Shown here: positions 11,310 to 21,749 of the stretch, one piece after another
Layout of the letters: the number at the start of each line of letters is the position of its first letter
Numbering within the stretch: position 1 is the first letter of the stretch
Assembly (NCBI GenBank): GCA_026260175.1
Contig: JAKCWW010000064.1
Location: forward strand, 1-45,826
Reading direction: 5' to 3'
DNA length: 45,826 bases
Origin: Reticulitermes lucifugus
Lineage: Eukaryota; Arthropoda; Insecta; Blattodea; Rhinotermitidae
The notes under the pieces: model-generated
Seen by the model: only the letters and a program-made list of their open reading frames with translations
The model's database searches: none
Told to the model about the DNA's origin: nothing
Program-made: the position numbers and the translations under genes

Positions 11310-11420
11310 AAACCCCTATGCAGATTCGATCCTAGCATTCCACCCTACCGGCGGCTCTTACTCGGAGGAAAAAGCGGCCGAAGCGTAGAGCTGACCACTC
11401 ACATGTACGACAGACGGTCA
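11310..11420 (+). mobile_element. tRNA-derived SINE-like element, copy 2
   Basis: It contains the box-B-like GATTCGATCCTAGC and then the body shared with 7866-8125 (CTCTTACTCGGAGG, GCGGCCGAAG, GAGCTGACCACTCACATGTA). The head is lost. Confidence 0.4.
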
Positions 11421-13321
11421 GAAAACGAGTTTACAAACAAAGTATGTTGGACGATTTGCTCAGCTTTAGCAAGAACAGCTCAGATTCAATCGTAATGCCA
11501 TCTTACTGTTTTTCCACACAGACTTCACCACAACTGAGGCATTTATTACGTCGTGTGGCGAGCTTTTCCATACCCTGTTGTCGGACGTCCGCGTCCTATG
11601 TTATCAGCCGTCGTGCTTCAACTGTTTCCGCTTCGCGATTATATTTAAATTTGTGGTCGCACAGACCTTTCTTCGATGGAAACGTGATATTCGATTGGCA
11701 AGGAATTCCCCAATTTAGTCACAACGTAGGTTCTTTAGTTACGAGATTATACGCAATGTAAACTTATTTTCTGATGAAATCTCGTAAAATGCGTGAGCTT
11801 CACCTTCACGCGCTTACACTCATTCATATAGGGAGCATATTTACACTTACCTTCACTTAGAATTGAGATAAGAACTGCAGAATACAGAGTCGGAGTACAG
11901 GGCTGTGTTCTCGCAGCACGGTATGACAGCCAGTATTTTGGATATTTTTACGCATGGAAATAACTATCAATAAACTCCGAGCTCTCAAATTCAAACGATT
12001 TACGCTGGGGCATCTAGGACTGCGGATATGTACAACAAATTACACAGAACTTAATAATTACTTCTTGGCATGGCATAAATACTGCCACAATTCCAGTTAT
12101 CCTCGGTACCCGACGGTTCTGGAATAGTTTTCACTAGAAAAATAAATCACAGGCACGTTATGGCAAGAACTAAATAAATAATGTGTCTCAATATTGATTC
12201 CTAAGTATAAAAATTCAATAACACAGGTTCGTTCTCGTAATTTCCTCTACATTATGCATCCTTCTGTCCGGGATGTCATATACATCACTGTTGCGAATTC
12301 CGACAAGTAATCGATATACAGCACAAGTTTTTAAGTGTACTTCTTAACCCTGCGCTCATGTCAAGGCCCTGAGCCCACACAGCAACACGCTGTACGATGT
12401 TCATAAAACTGAAGCCCCGACCATCTTCATATCTCTATTGACATCTAACAGAGTTAGTGAATGCCAACGGGCCAAGCAGAGTTGCTAACGCTCCTACTCT
12501 TACAACACACACAACGAAAATTTCCAACACAACTTCAACTTGAAAATATTTCAGGTTGCCTCCCTGTAAACAAACCAGTCCCGAAAGACTAAAAGACAAA
12601 CAAAAAGGAATTCTTATATTGATTTAAACGACGGAAAGATCTCGCGACAGTCACCGACTGGAGACACTTATTCCATCCATTCATCATCCGCGCCGGGTAT
12701 TTTATATCTTCCTTTGTACAAATTTGTTGTCTATTTCACTTCCATTTTCTTGTTCAAAGGGACGGAACGAAATAAAAACACAGCCTTCAACGTTTCCATC
12801 TCTTTCTTGTGAATTCCTATAAGTCAACACCACTCGATGTCAATAAAACTGTGCAGCTCCCCTGGTGTCAAAATACTGACAAGAATGAAGCCATTTTCAA
12901 CTTAAATCGAACACGCCATGTTTCCGAGTAAAGGTTCTTTGTTCGCAAGTAATAACTAAAACACGCAGGAATGTTTTTAACTTCCTTCGATGCAATTATA
13001 CAGCTCTCGGGTCTTATTAAAACAACAGAAGAGACATTTCAGAGGCAATAACAACAGCAACAATGACAGAAATACAACTCACATTCTTGGATCAAAAATA
13101 ATTCTCTTGCACACTAAGTACATTTGCATTAAACTTCAGCAACTTAACAGACCTGCTACCGTGTACCAAATACGTCCACAAACGTACCTACACAACGGTA
13201 CTCCTTGCGGTCGTTTACAGCGGACTAGGCCTACTGGAAGATACGATAAACAGCCTGAGCAGATTCCTGCACCAGTTTCAGAACTAACTGCATGCAACAC
13301 AGCACTCGCCATAAGCCAAAA
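11421..13321. other. No feature recognised
   Basis: Low similarity to anything I know. A 105-codon plus-strand frame at 11444-11761 and the first part of a 208-codon frame from 12990 show no domain, no signal peptide and no credible splice context. I do not call a gene here. Confidence 0.4.
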
Positions 13322-13424
13322 GTCGCTCAGAAAACTCCCGTCCCGCACTGAACCCCAAGGCTCATTATCGTGTTCAAAAGAACCTGCAACTGGTCCCTAT
13401 CCTGAGCCGGCTGAATTCAGTCCA
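13322..13424 (-). mobile_element. LINE family 1, 3' tail fragment
   Basis: Minus strand: GGACTGAATTCAGCCGGCTC, AGGATAGGGACCAG and GAACACGATAATGAGCC, then GGTTCAGTGCGGGACGGGAG. This is the C-terminal coding end plus tail of family 1 (the same order is seen at 24480-24570 and 31610-31700). It directly abuts the 5' end of element C. It supplies the middle of the misleading 208-codon plus-strand frame. Confidence 0.6.
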
Positions 13425-13440
13425 AAAACTCATACCATAT

Positions 13441-13912
13441 TTTGTGAAACGTTCGCAAAATTGCGAAAAGCAACTATTAGCATCGTTATGTCTGTTCGTC
13501 CGTCCGCATGGAACAACTCGGCTCCCACTGGACGGATTTTCATGAGATTCGATTTTGAGGATTTTTCGAAAACCAGTCGAGAAAATTCAAGTTCGATTAA
13601 AACCCGACAAGAATAACGGGGTCTTTACGAGAAGACCTCTCTCGCTCAATTCATTTTAGAATGAGAAATGTTTCCGTCAAAAGTTGCAAAAATCAAAACA
13701 CATTTTTCCCGAAAATCGTGCCGTTTATGGGATATGGAAAAATATGGTAGAGCCGGACAGGCCACAGATGTCAATACGGCGCATGCGTTTTGCATGCTGG
13801 ATAACTAAGGCTACACGCACAAACTCAGAATATGCAATACTTACTGCTTTTCCACGGCAACAAAGGTTACGCGAACGCGCCTCAATATTACGTTATACGT
13901 ACACTGACTCTC
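13441..13912 (+). mobile_element. Helentron/HINE-like element, copy C
   Basis: Plus orientation. The 5' inverted repeat is ACGTTCGCAAAATTGCGAAA. The GTCY block is GTCTGTTCGTCCGTCC. The body has GGAACAACTCGGCTCCCACT. The 3' inverted repeat is GCGAACGCGCCTCA, followed by a perfect hairpin TACGT-TAT-ACGTA and a decayed end. This copy shows the 3' hairpin best. The last third of the 208-codon frame ending at 13616 is translated from it. Confidence 0.78.
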
Positions 13913-14970
13913 GCGCTTACAGGCCCGTTTCAATACAGTCTTCTCATCTACGGATACAGCTCCCAGATGTACTCTCCTCTGCAAATTTTCCGACTAAAAT
14001 TTTGTATGAGTTTGTAATCTAAACGTGCTACATGCGCCGCACATATCACCATCCTCCATTTGATCAGCCAAATCATAATAAGCTAACATAAATCATGAAG
14101 CTCAACGTACCATCTTCTCTCATCCTTAGACTGAGTCGCTTTTTGGCGCCCAGGCCTAATCACAATCGCCGCCCCTAATAGAAATTATGAACTTAAAATT
14201 CACAATTGTTTAATTTCATGCTATTTTTATCGATAATTTAAACACTGCTGAGGGCAGAAAATCGCTTATGACGAATGGGGGTCCTTAGTTTCGACACACT
14301 GATGCTGGCAGGCGACCGGCCGGAAATCGCGTGCATCAACTTATATTTCAAAGCCAACACGACAGACAACCGCCAGCCATTCTGCTTCTTTCGTTTAATT
14401 TCACGTCACAGGAACTAGAGACGAAAATTAAAATCTTGATCCGCCACAGTGAAAATCATCAACAAAGACACTGTGCTCATTCCGGCCACAGATCTCAGAG
14501 TAGATGTCAAAATGTCTGAGCGCACATACGGCTAAGGTAAACAGCCTCTTGTATCGAGCGTGATGGTTGGTCTCGCTCCAGAAGTTCCAAGAGTGCGTGA
14601 AGAAACCAAGACAAAGACTGTTAGTTCATCCACCCCGATCAAAATCCGTGAACCTCAACATTTACATGACAGAAAACGTCGGCAAGTGGCCGATCTGGCG
14701 ACAAGGCGCAACCGTACTTGCGGGTTACGTCCGGGATTGGCGAGAGAGAAGTCTCTACACTGTGTGTCCTCGTTTGCAGTCGTGTCAGGAATTTCAGGAT
14801 GCAGCAACAGCTTGTACACTAGATCGAGTCCAAGAAGGTTTCCAAGTTTCGGTCCCATACAAGCGATCAGAAAAACTTCAAATTAGGCTGCAGACGGAGG
14901 ACCTTATTTACAGGAAGGGTTATGGGACCAGACCTCTTGAAGCAGTGACACGTGTGCAACAAACGTAACT
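13913..14970. other. Unassigned; overlapping open frames
   Basis: Plus-strand frames of 133 codons (14567-14968) and 108 codons (14560-14886) overlap, with a minus frame of 67 codons over them. I see no domain, no codon-bias support and no splice sites that would make them exons. They may be decayed element sequence or chance. Confidence 0.35.
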
Positions 14971-15477
14971 CAAGACAGGCAATGTACGTATAATGTAACA
15001 CTGAGGCTCGTTCGCGTAACCACTGTTGCCCTGAAAAAGCAGTAGTACATACTCTGTGTCTGTAGCCTTAGTTACGCAGCATGCAAATTGCATGAGCCGT
15101 ATTATATTGTCATCTGTGGCATGTCTGCCTCTACCATATTTTTCACATCTCATAAACGTCACGATTTTCGGGAAAAAAAAGTTACTGAACATAAATGTGT
15201 GTTTTGGTTTTCTCTACAAGTTTTGCCTGAAAACTTTCTCATTCTAAGAAGAATTGAGCGAGATATTATAAACGAACATAGGTCTTCATGTAAAGTACCC
15301 GTTATTCTTCTCAGATTTTAACGAAACTTGAATTTTCTCAACAGATTTTCGAAAAATACTCAATATAAATTTCATGAAAATCCGTACAGTGGGAGCCGAG
15401 TTCCATGCGGACGGGCGGACAGACAGACACGACGAAGCTAATAGTCGCTTTTCGCAATTTTGCGAAAGCTCCTAAAA
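14971..15477 (-). mobile_element. Helentron/HINE-like element, copy D
   Basis: A near full-length 507-bp copy. On the minus strand: start TTTTAGGAGCTTTCGCAAAA, then GTCTGTCTGTCCGCCCGTCC (GTCY block), then GCATGGAACTCGGCTCCCAC. The 3' inverted repeat GCGAACGAGCCTCA precedes a hairpin region (TGTTACATTATACGTACA) and the end GCCTGTCTTG. No target-site duplication is visible. Confidence 0.8.
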
Positions 15478-15926
15478 CCGGAATCTGGTGATAAATAAGC
15501 AAGTGATTACTCTAACAAAACATGCGTTCTGAAATTTGTGTACATACGTCGACTTTGGTTTCATCAGATATCATGGACTGTAATCTTAGCGGGTCACACA
15601 CAATACTGAGCAAGATTTAAAAATGTTTCAGAAAACGGGTATAAGGATATTTGTGGTAAATTATACTAAACGAGTACTTTAATAAATACTGTGGCAAGAA
15701 ATGACTGGGCAACTGGGTTTTAACGACATGCATTTTCGTGAAACTTAAAACAGGCGTCATGACTGACCCGTGGAATGCGTAACAATGACCATGCTCTGGA
15801 AACACGGGCAACCACATGGCCTACTTACTCGTAAGTTGCTTGCACCTGGCCAGAGAAAAAAATGATGAACATTTGTGCTTACCTTGAGCAAAAAACTGAG
15901 AACGGGCCAGAAACGTTGAGGGCTAG
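15478..15926. other. No feature recognised
   Basis: Plain sequence between element D and the minisatellite. No long frame outside the minisatellite read-through was recognised. Confidence 0.4.
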
Positions 15927-16254
15927 TATGTGTGCTGAACAGCTGATGACTGAATGCAAACACGTAATATGTGTGCTGAACAGCTGATGACTCGATGCAC
16001 ACATGCAGTATGTGTGCTGAACAGCTGATGACTGGATGCAAACACGTAGTATGTGTGCTGAACAGCTGATGACTGGATGCAAACATGTAGTATGTGTACT
16101 AAACAGCTGATGACTGGGTGCAAACATGTAGTATGTGTACTGAACAGCTGATGACTGGATGCAAACATGTAGTATGTGTACTGAACAGCTGATGACTGGA
16201 TGCAAACACGCAGTATGTGTACTGAACAGCTGATGACTGGATGCAAACATGTAG
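15927..16254 (+). repeat. 41-bp minisatellite, 8 units
   Basis: Eight head-to-tail units of exactly 41 bases (328 bp), starting at 15927, 15968, 16009, 16050, 16091, 16132, 16173 and 16214. The unit contains TATGTGTACTGAACAGCTGA and TGACTGGATGCAAACATGTA. Units 1-4 carry GTGTGCT, while units 5-8 carry GTGTACT (unit 5 with ACTAAAC), so the array grew in blocks. Each unit has a CAGCTG palindrome. Since 41 is not a multiple of three and no frame has stops on the minus strand, it creates minus frames of 188, 109 and 107 codons that are not genes. Confidence 0.98.
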
Positions 16255-16857
16255 TCTCTGAATTGCAGCAAATTCATGGAAGACGGAGCGCGATATGCTG
16301 GGATGACAAATGTAGCAACTTGTAGTCCTACAATAATTCCTACAACGTGGAGGCAGAAAATGCGATCACTATCTTGATCATAACCCGAACGTCTCACAAC
16401 GTAAGGGACTAGCAATGCCACACTCCAGTGGACTGGCAAGCGCAAATCAATGCCAGCATTCTAACAAGGACGGACTCCTTATCCAGTTACAGAACCATGC
16501 TGGAGTTTCTGCGACTCCTCCAGAGTCTTGACACGTTCGTCGAATTGCATCACGCGCAGTCTTCTCTAACTACCAACAGTCCCCTGGTCTTGTAAATGCA
16601 TTACCGTAACAAAATCACAACTCTTACTTAATAACTTCATTTGCAGCTTAAATGCATCGAAAGGCAACGGAGTCCGCTGTTATCATTGTCACCTCCTATG
16701 TTGCCACAGTGAAATTTTCGGGCACCGAAAATAATGAAGCCTGAGACTCAAGATGCTGTAAGGATGTGGCAGGGCTATGTAAACACTCGTTCATCTAGCG
16801 ACTATGCGTATTTTCTACAGGAAAATAACTGACGTTCGCCGCATGTAGTTGTGTGTG
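16255..16857. other. No feature recognised
   Basis: Sequence between the minisatellite and a SINE tail. No repeat or exon recognised. Confidence 0.4.
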
Positions 16858-17092
16858 TTTTTTTTAATTTAACGACGATGTCAATCGCAAAGATTAGATA
16901 GATAGCAACGACGATGGATAAATTATGTGTATGTATGGAGCACTGATTAAGTGATCACCGACAGGGGTAACGTAAGTACTCGAGTGTCATTCTGTGCACT
17001 AAAAATACCACGTGTACAGGCCTGGGATCGAACCCGGGCTTCCGTGGTTAGAGGCCGACTTTTAACCGCCACGAAAGCGTACGGACTTGTGA
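16858..17092 (-). mobile_element. tRNA-derived SINE
   Basis: On the minus strand, the tRNA-related head holds TGGCGGTTAAAAGTCGGCC and a perfect box B in CCCGGGTTCGATCCCAGG. A non-tRNA body with GTGGTATTTTTAGTGCACAG and TGACACTCGAGTACTTACG follows, ending in TTAAATTAAAAAAAACAC. The plus-strand T run at 16858-16865 is the A-rich tail. I did not find clear target-site duplications. Confidence 0.6.
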
Positions 17093-18930
17093 AATCGCAA
17101 TCTGTTTACGTTTAAACATAAATTATATGACAGGCGTGCAAACAGGTGCCATAACGAACTAACGTTACAGTCAGTGTGTTCTGGGATCTACGGAAAGATC
17201 TTTCAACCACACGGTGGTAACTGCGAAACGTTCCTATCTGTAACTGCGAAGGTCAAATTACGCAAAATGGTAGAGGACGCACAGGCTGTCTGTGACACAT
17301 TTGTGTTAAATCACCAACATTCCTGCAAGAGAAACTTCTCGACTAAAGCTATCGAACCCTGTCATAGTAGAATTACTGCGGCCTAGTTTATCAGACACAC
17401 AAGTTTCATGCACAAACAAGGCACGTCAATATATAATTCGAAACCGCCCACGGCAATGCAGACCTTCCCAAAAGAACTCACATCAAGCACTAAGATTAAA
17501 AGAAAAAAGATACAACAGTCTTCGAAGTTGCCATGCCAGACGCCATAGGCGACTAAGTCACAATAACCAGTCTCAGTAATGAAATCAGAGACCTCCGTAA
17601 CGTGATTCCGACAAGCAACTAAGGAGCTATAGTGCTGGTTCACTTACACGCTACAGCTGTATTTCTCGGCTATTCCAAACGAAAGCAACAAGCCATAACA
17701 TCTAACAGTTCTTTCTGGTAAGGTGTTTCCCTGCTGTTCACAAGTGGATGCCACTGTTCTGCAAAATACAGTCGCCACAAACTTAACAACTTCCATTAAT
17801 CTACCATCCATAGCAAATAACCACCATATATCCACATCGTCAAGGTGTCTTGTATCGCGCTCCACTATCTTCAAAAAAAGGAAGAAAGAAAGAAAGAAAG
17901 AAAGAAAGGCCGAAGGTATAATATTTTTATCATTATAACATGCAGTTGCGAAACTTAATACGTGCTAAAAATGGCTGTGCTGACAGCTTTCAACAAAATG
18001 ACGAAAAATATGCTCCTTCATATAAAGTACATGTATAAACCGAGCACAGCAACTAAACATCAAAATGGCCTTTTATTTTCAGTCATACCATGAAAAGGTT
18101 TCAGGGTACAGCTGCGGACGAGAACGGCCGAAATGTCCCTATACACGGTTCTTCGTTTTACGCTTTGCACTTAGAAAGCGTCCCAGCCGGACTCGAGATA
18201 TCTAAAAGAGCTTCTAGACTATTCGTGCTCTTGAAAAGAGTACAGACAGTCGTCCAGTGGCTTGAAATATCCAAACTGCAGGGCGCCTTGGTGACCCTCT
18301 CTGAAGCAGTCTGTTAGCCGCTTGCGTTGTTCGGGCTCTGCCAAGTGAAACTGTCCTCACTCGCGGAGACACAAGTCTGGTCACACCTACAGAATGGTCT
18401 GGACCTGTTCTGCTCGGCCCTGGCCTCTCACGCGCAATGTCCACATCGGTCTCCGTACGTGCGTGTTTGTACTGCTACACTATACACACACACGCTATTT
18501 AACTTATTAATGTACTGCTGAGTACCGCTATCATGCTAACACTGTTTGTTATATTTCCACTCTTCAAGTCTTGAATTTAGGGGTCTGTAGAAGCATGATA
18601 CGAGCACGTTCACAAACGGATCACTGTTCTTACTACAGTCGGGTGCACACGCACAATGCCTTCCGAACATTTCTAATGAAAAGTAAACATGTGAATATTT
18701 TAGGAACTGATTCTTTTCGTAGCTTGAGGTACGTGGTGACTTCAGTTTCACTGCGGTTACGCGTATTTGTATCAGTTTAATCCCGGGTAGAAGAAACCAT
18801 ACTACATGCGTGCAGCTGAGCCCCTGAATGTATTTACTTACTCTCCATCTTACAACCCCAACGCCGGAGTCCAACGGCTGGCACTCCTACTTCGTAAATG
18901 GGAGGTATTAGAGATCAAATCTGCCGATTC
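17093..18930. other. No gene recognised
   Basis: Contains a (GAAA)n tract at 17881-17908. Frames up to 112 codons (minus, 18536-18874) have no recognisable domain. Confidence 0.4.
17881..17908 (+). repeat. (GAAA)n microsatellite
   Basis: Seven GAAG/GAAA units preceded by an A-rich run from 17873. Confidence 0.92.
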
Positions 18931-19190
18931 CAGTGGCTATGCGGTCTAACGCGTAGGTCTTAGGCTGCTTGATTGCGGGGATCGCGTGTTCGAATCCCGT
19001 TGACGGCATGGATATTCACCTCTTGTATCTGTTGGATGTTGTGCAGGCAGCGGCCCCTGCGACGGCTGATCACTTGTACAGAGGAGTTCTACCGCGAGCG
19101 CCTGTCTTAATTGCGTGTGATCTAGAAACCTAAACAATGAGGCGGCATAGGCCCGAACTTGACTGTTGCACCACGGAAAAAGGAAAAAAA
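18931..19190 (+). mobile_element. tRNA-derived SINE, near full length
   Basis: The head has box A TGGCTATGCGGTCTAACGCG and box B GTGTTCGAATCCC. The body is about 180 bases with GGATGTTGTGCAGGCAG and GCGTGTGATCTAGAAACC. The 3' end, TGTTGCACCACGGAAAAAGG, is followed by an A-run. The same 3' end (TGTTGCGCCATGGGGAAAAA) closes the SINE at 21476-21735, so the two share a tail and perhaps a partner LINE. RNA polymerase III promoter boxes look intact enough for past activity. Confidence 0.7.
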
Positions 19191-19595
19191 GTCCACAGAT
19201 CGGCTGTCCTGATCGCAGTTTTTGTGGCAATCCTCTGTCCTTCCCCAGCAAATGCCGAACCATTATCTCGAGTTAGCCAAAGGCCGCTTCTTTCCAGTCC
19301 GTCCAAATAATTGTCATTAATCACTGTCTCATGACGGTACACGCCTGAAGTCTCGAGTTACTGACACCGTCCTTAAATAAATTTGTGGTTTATTTAAATA
19401 ATTACTAATAAAAGATTATCCTCCATAAATGTCTTGGTTTTCCAAAGGCATTTGTATTTTAGGGTTTCGCTACAAAACACTGCGACATTTCTAGTTCCAC
19501 ATTTGTCTGCTGTTATCCCGATTTACTGATTTGACCGTCACAGTACTGAGCGAAACTCCTTATGTACTCGTAATTTTCTCCAGCCCACATTTCAC

Positions 19596-19672
19596 CATCC
19601 ATCCGAGGTCTAAATATTCTCTTCAACATTGTATTCAAACGTCTTTAATCTTTGTCAGAACCTCAAACCCCA
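19596..19672 (-). mobile_element. LINE family 1, short RT fragment
   Basis: The plus-strand stretch TCTAAATATTCTCTTCAACA, with CAAACGTCTTTAATCTTTGTC after it, is the complement of the family-1 segment encoding the EEHRLRVFENR..RRIFG region (compare 24182-24240). It is weakly conserved. Confidence 0.35.
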
Positions 19673-21460
19673 GAACAACTTTTACACCAAAGAGAACACA
19701 AGCAGAATTACAGCTTCAAATATAAATATTATGAACTTCAGGACCTTATACAACTACGCTATAAGCGGGGCCAAACAGAACTACACAGTGATGTAAATCT
19801 TTAATGTGTATTCGCAGTCTACTTTAATCAAGTGCCTGTCTGTTTAGCACCCCTAATGAGTTGAAAGTTTGGACAGCAGCCCCAGGGTCCCTCTCAGAAG
19901 GCTGGTAATTATACAAGTTTTTCGTCACACGTATCTCACAACAACAGCCTGAAGCACCTTGAAAGTCGTGGCCACGGACGCTGAGAGAAACCATACCAAA
20001 CTACGAATTTTTACTTTAGACAAGCGACGCGTTGTTACTTCCCAACTAATTGTTCTACCAGTCAATAGACCTATTTATCACATGATTCACTCTTTAGGCA
20101 CAGACGAAAGACTTTCACCGGCCACTAGAGTTGGTTACCAAGCTAATCGTTCCAAAACCTCGTGCTACCGAGGGAATCCGTTCCTTCAGAGTAGTGACTT
20201 GATCATTTCTAATTCAGTGGCTATTCTTTGTAAGAATCTCTAGATGGGCGAACAATATACCAAGACGGCTACAGAAAACTAGTCACATCTTCTCAACAGG
20301 TTTCACTTCAAAAGGAAAACCGTAATTACGAGCAGTCAACTGAGATAACCGAAATAATCTTCTGAAGAAAATAAACGATAAATTTCAGATTATGCACGCT
20401 GTACAAAACACAAATTTAGAAGACAGCAATGGGAGAAGCCGCGACTCCCCGTATAACATTTCACCCCTATATCCACTTCAGGCCCTGATACGCAAAACAA
20501 CTGGGTCAAGACATCGTTTCCTAGCCGTTACAGCATAACACAGGGAGCCTGAATGTGCCAATGTGAAGAATTGTCTTAAACAATGGCAAGCAAGCTAGAT
20601 AAGACAAAAGGAATATAAGAAGAAACAATCTGCACGAGATGAATGAGGGGTAGAGAGACAAAACAGATTTAACCTTTCACGTCATCTTCCTGGTTCTGAT
20701 CACAAAATCATCTCTACTTCAGCATTCGCGAGTCTGAACAGGACATCGTCCAGGGTTCCATTATTTGATTATAAGTCCAGTATGATCAGCAGATGCATGA
20801 TGACATGATTGGTTAGCATGCTGTTCATTATCTGTATGGCTAGTGCCAAATCTCGCTATCTGGCTTAGCAACACAGTTACGATGGACGATGATGCTATTA
20901 CACCTTCCAGTTAACCATGCGTTGATGTGTTTGCCTGATGTAATACAAAACGCAAGTGAACAGTTCTGATACATGTGAAGTGCAGGAAAGTGGCAAGCAT
21001 AACCAAATTAAGAGAACCGAATTTTGGCTGACATATTCATTCAGACACTGAATGGATAAACAGCGCAGACTGTATCAATTTTACTACCGACGTTCGCCCT
21101 GCCTTCTCGCCGCTACACCACACGCAACCAGCACACATATGCACTATTTGGCAGCCATCTTGCTTCAGGTAGGTGGCATTTAACGCAAGAGTACAAACAT
21201 GGTGCATGCCCATGCTGTTCACGTTGTTCTTTGTTCACGGCGAAGTTTAATTAAATATTCTGAATTGTGTTCGTAGACCTGCAGTTGCAATTTCAACAGG
21301 CATATTGCCATGCAACATACTAATGTAGCAAGAAACTACAGTATAACTGCTACTGTTGCTAATAAATGTGACCGATGGGGTATAAGTGGAAGAGCGAGAG
21401 AGAGAGAGAGAGAGATGAAAACATTCTGCCCGAATATTCGTAGTTTCCTTTCACGTAACT
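19673..21460. other. No gene recognised
   Basis: Contains a (GA)n tract at 21396-21415. No other repeat was recognised. A 94-codon plus frame at 19959-20243 has no visible domain. Confidence 0.4.
21396..21415 (+). repeat. (GA)n microsatellite
   Basis: Ten GA units, perfect. Confidence 0.95.
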
Positions 21461-21749
21461 TTGATTCGTGTATATTTTTTTCCCCATGGCGCAACAGCCC
21501 CTAGTAGACCAGGGCCTTGTCATTATCGAGGCTTCACCATTACACCCAGACACACACTGCATTCAGTAGGACTCCTCCGGACTAGTGATCAGCCCGACGC
21601 AAAGACTTCTACCTGACAACACACAACACTCACATGACACACACATCTATACCCCCGGCGGGATTCGAAACCGCAATCCAAGCAAGCGAGCAGCCGCTGA
21701 CCCACGCCTTAGACCGCGCGGCCACTGGGATCGGCTTGATTCGTATATA
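21461..21749 (-). mobile_element. tRNA-derived SINE with target-site duplications
   Basis: The SINE proper is about 21476-21735 on the minus strand. Box A lies in GTGGCCGCGCGGTCTAAGGC and box B in GGTTTCGAATCCCGCC. The body includes GGTAGAAGTCTTTGCGTCGG, and the tail is CTGTTGCGCCATGGGGAAAA. It is bounded by direct repeats TTGATTCGTGTATAT (21461-21475) and TTGATTCGTATATA (21736-21749). They differ at one position, as expected for a fairly recent LINE-mobilised insertion. Several frames on both strands overlap it and are not genes. Confidence 0.82.

Noticed and set aside
14560..14968. Overlapping 108- and 133-codon plus-strand frames
   Set aside because: No domain, signal peptide or splice context recognised. 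Several frames are open over the same bases, so this is local stop-poor sequence rather than evidence of a gene.
15879..16445. 188-codon minus-strand open frame
   Set aside because: Made by the 41-bp minisatellite, whose three minus frames are all open. The peptide is the same unit read in three phases.
16858..17092. Functional tRNA gene from the box B in CCCGGGTTCGATCCC
   Set aside because: No acceptor-stem pairing or anticodon arm could be laid out. The element continues with a non-tRNA body and an A-rich tail, so it is a SINE.
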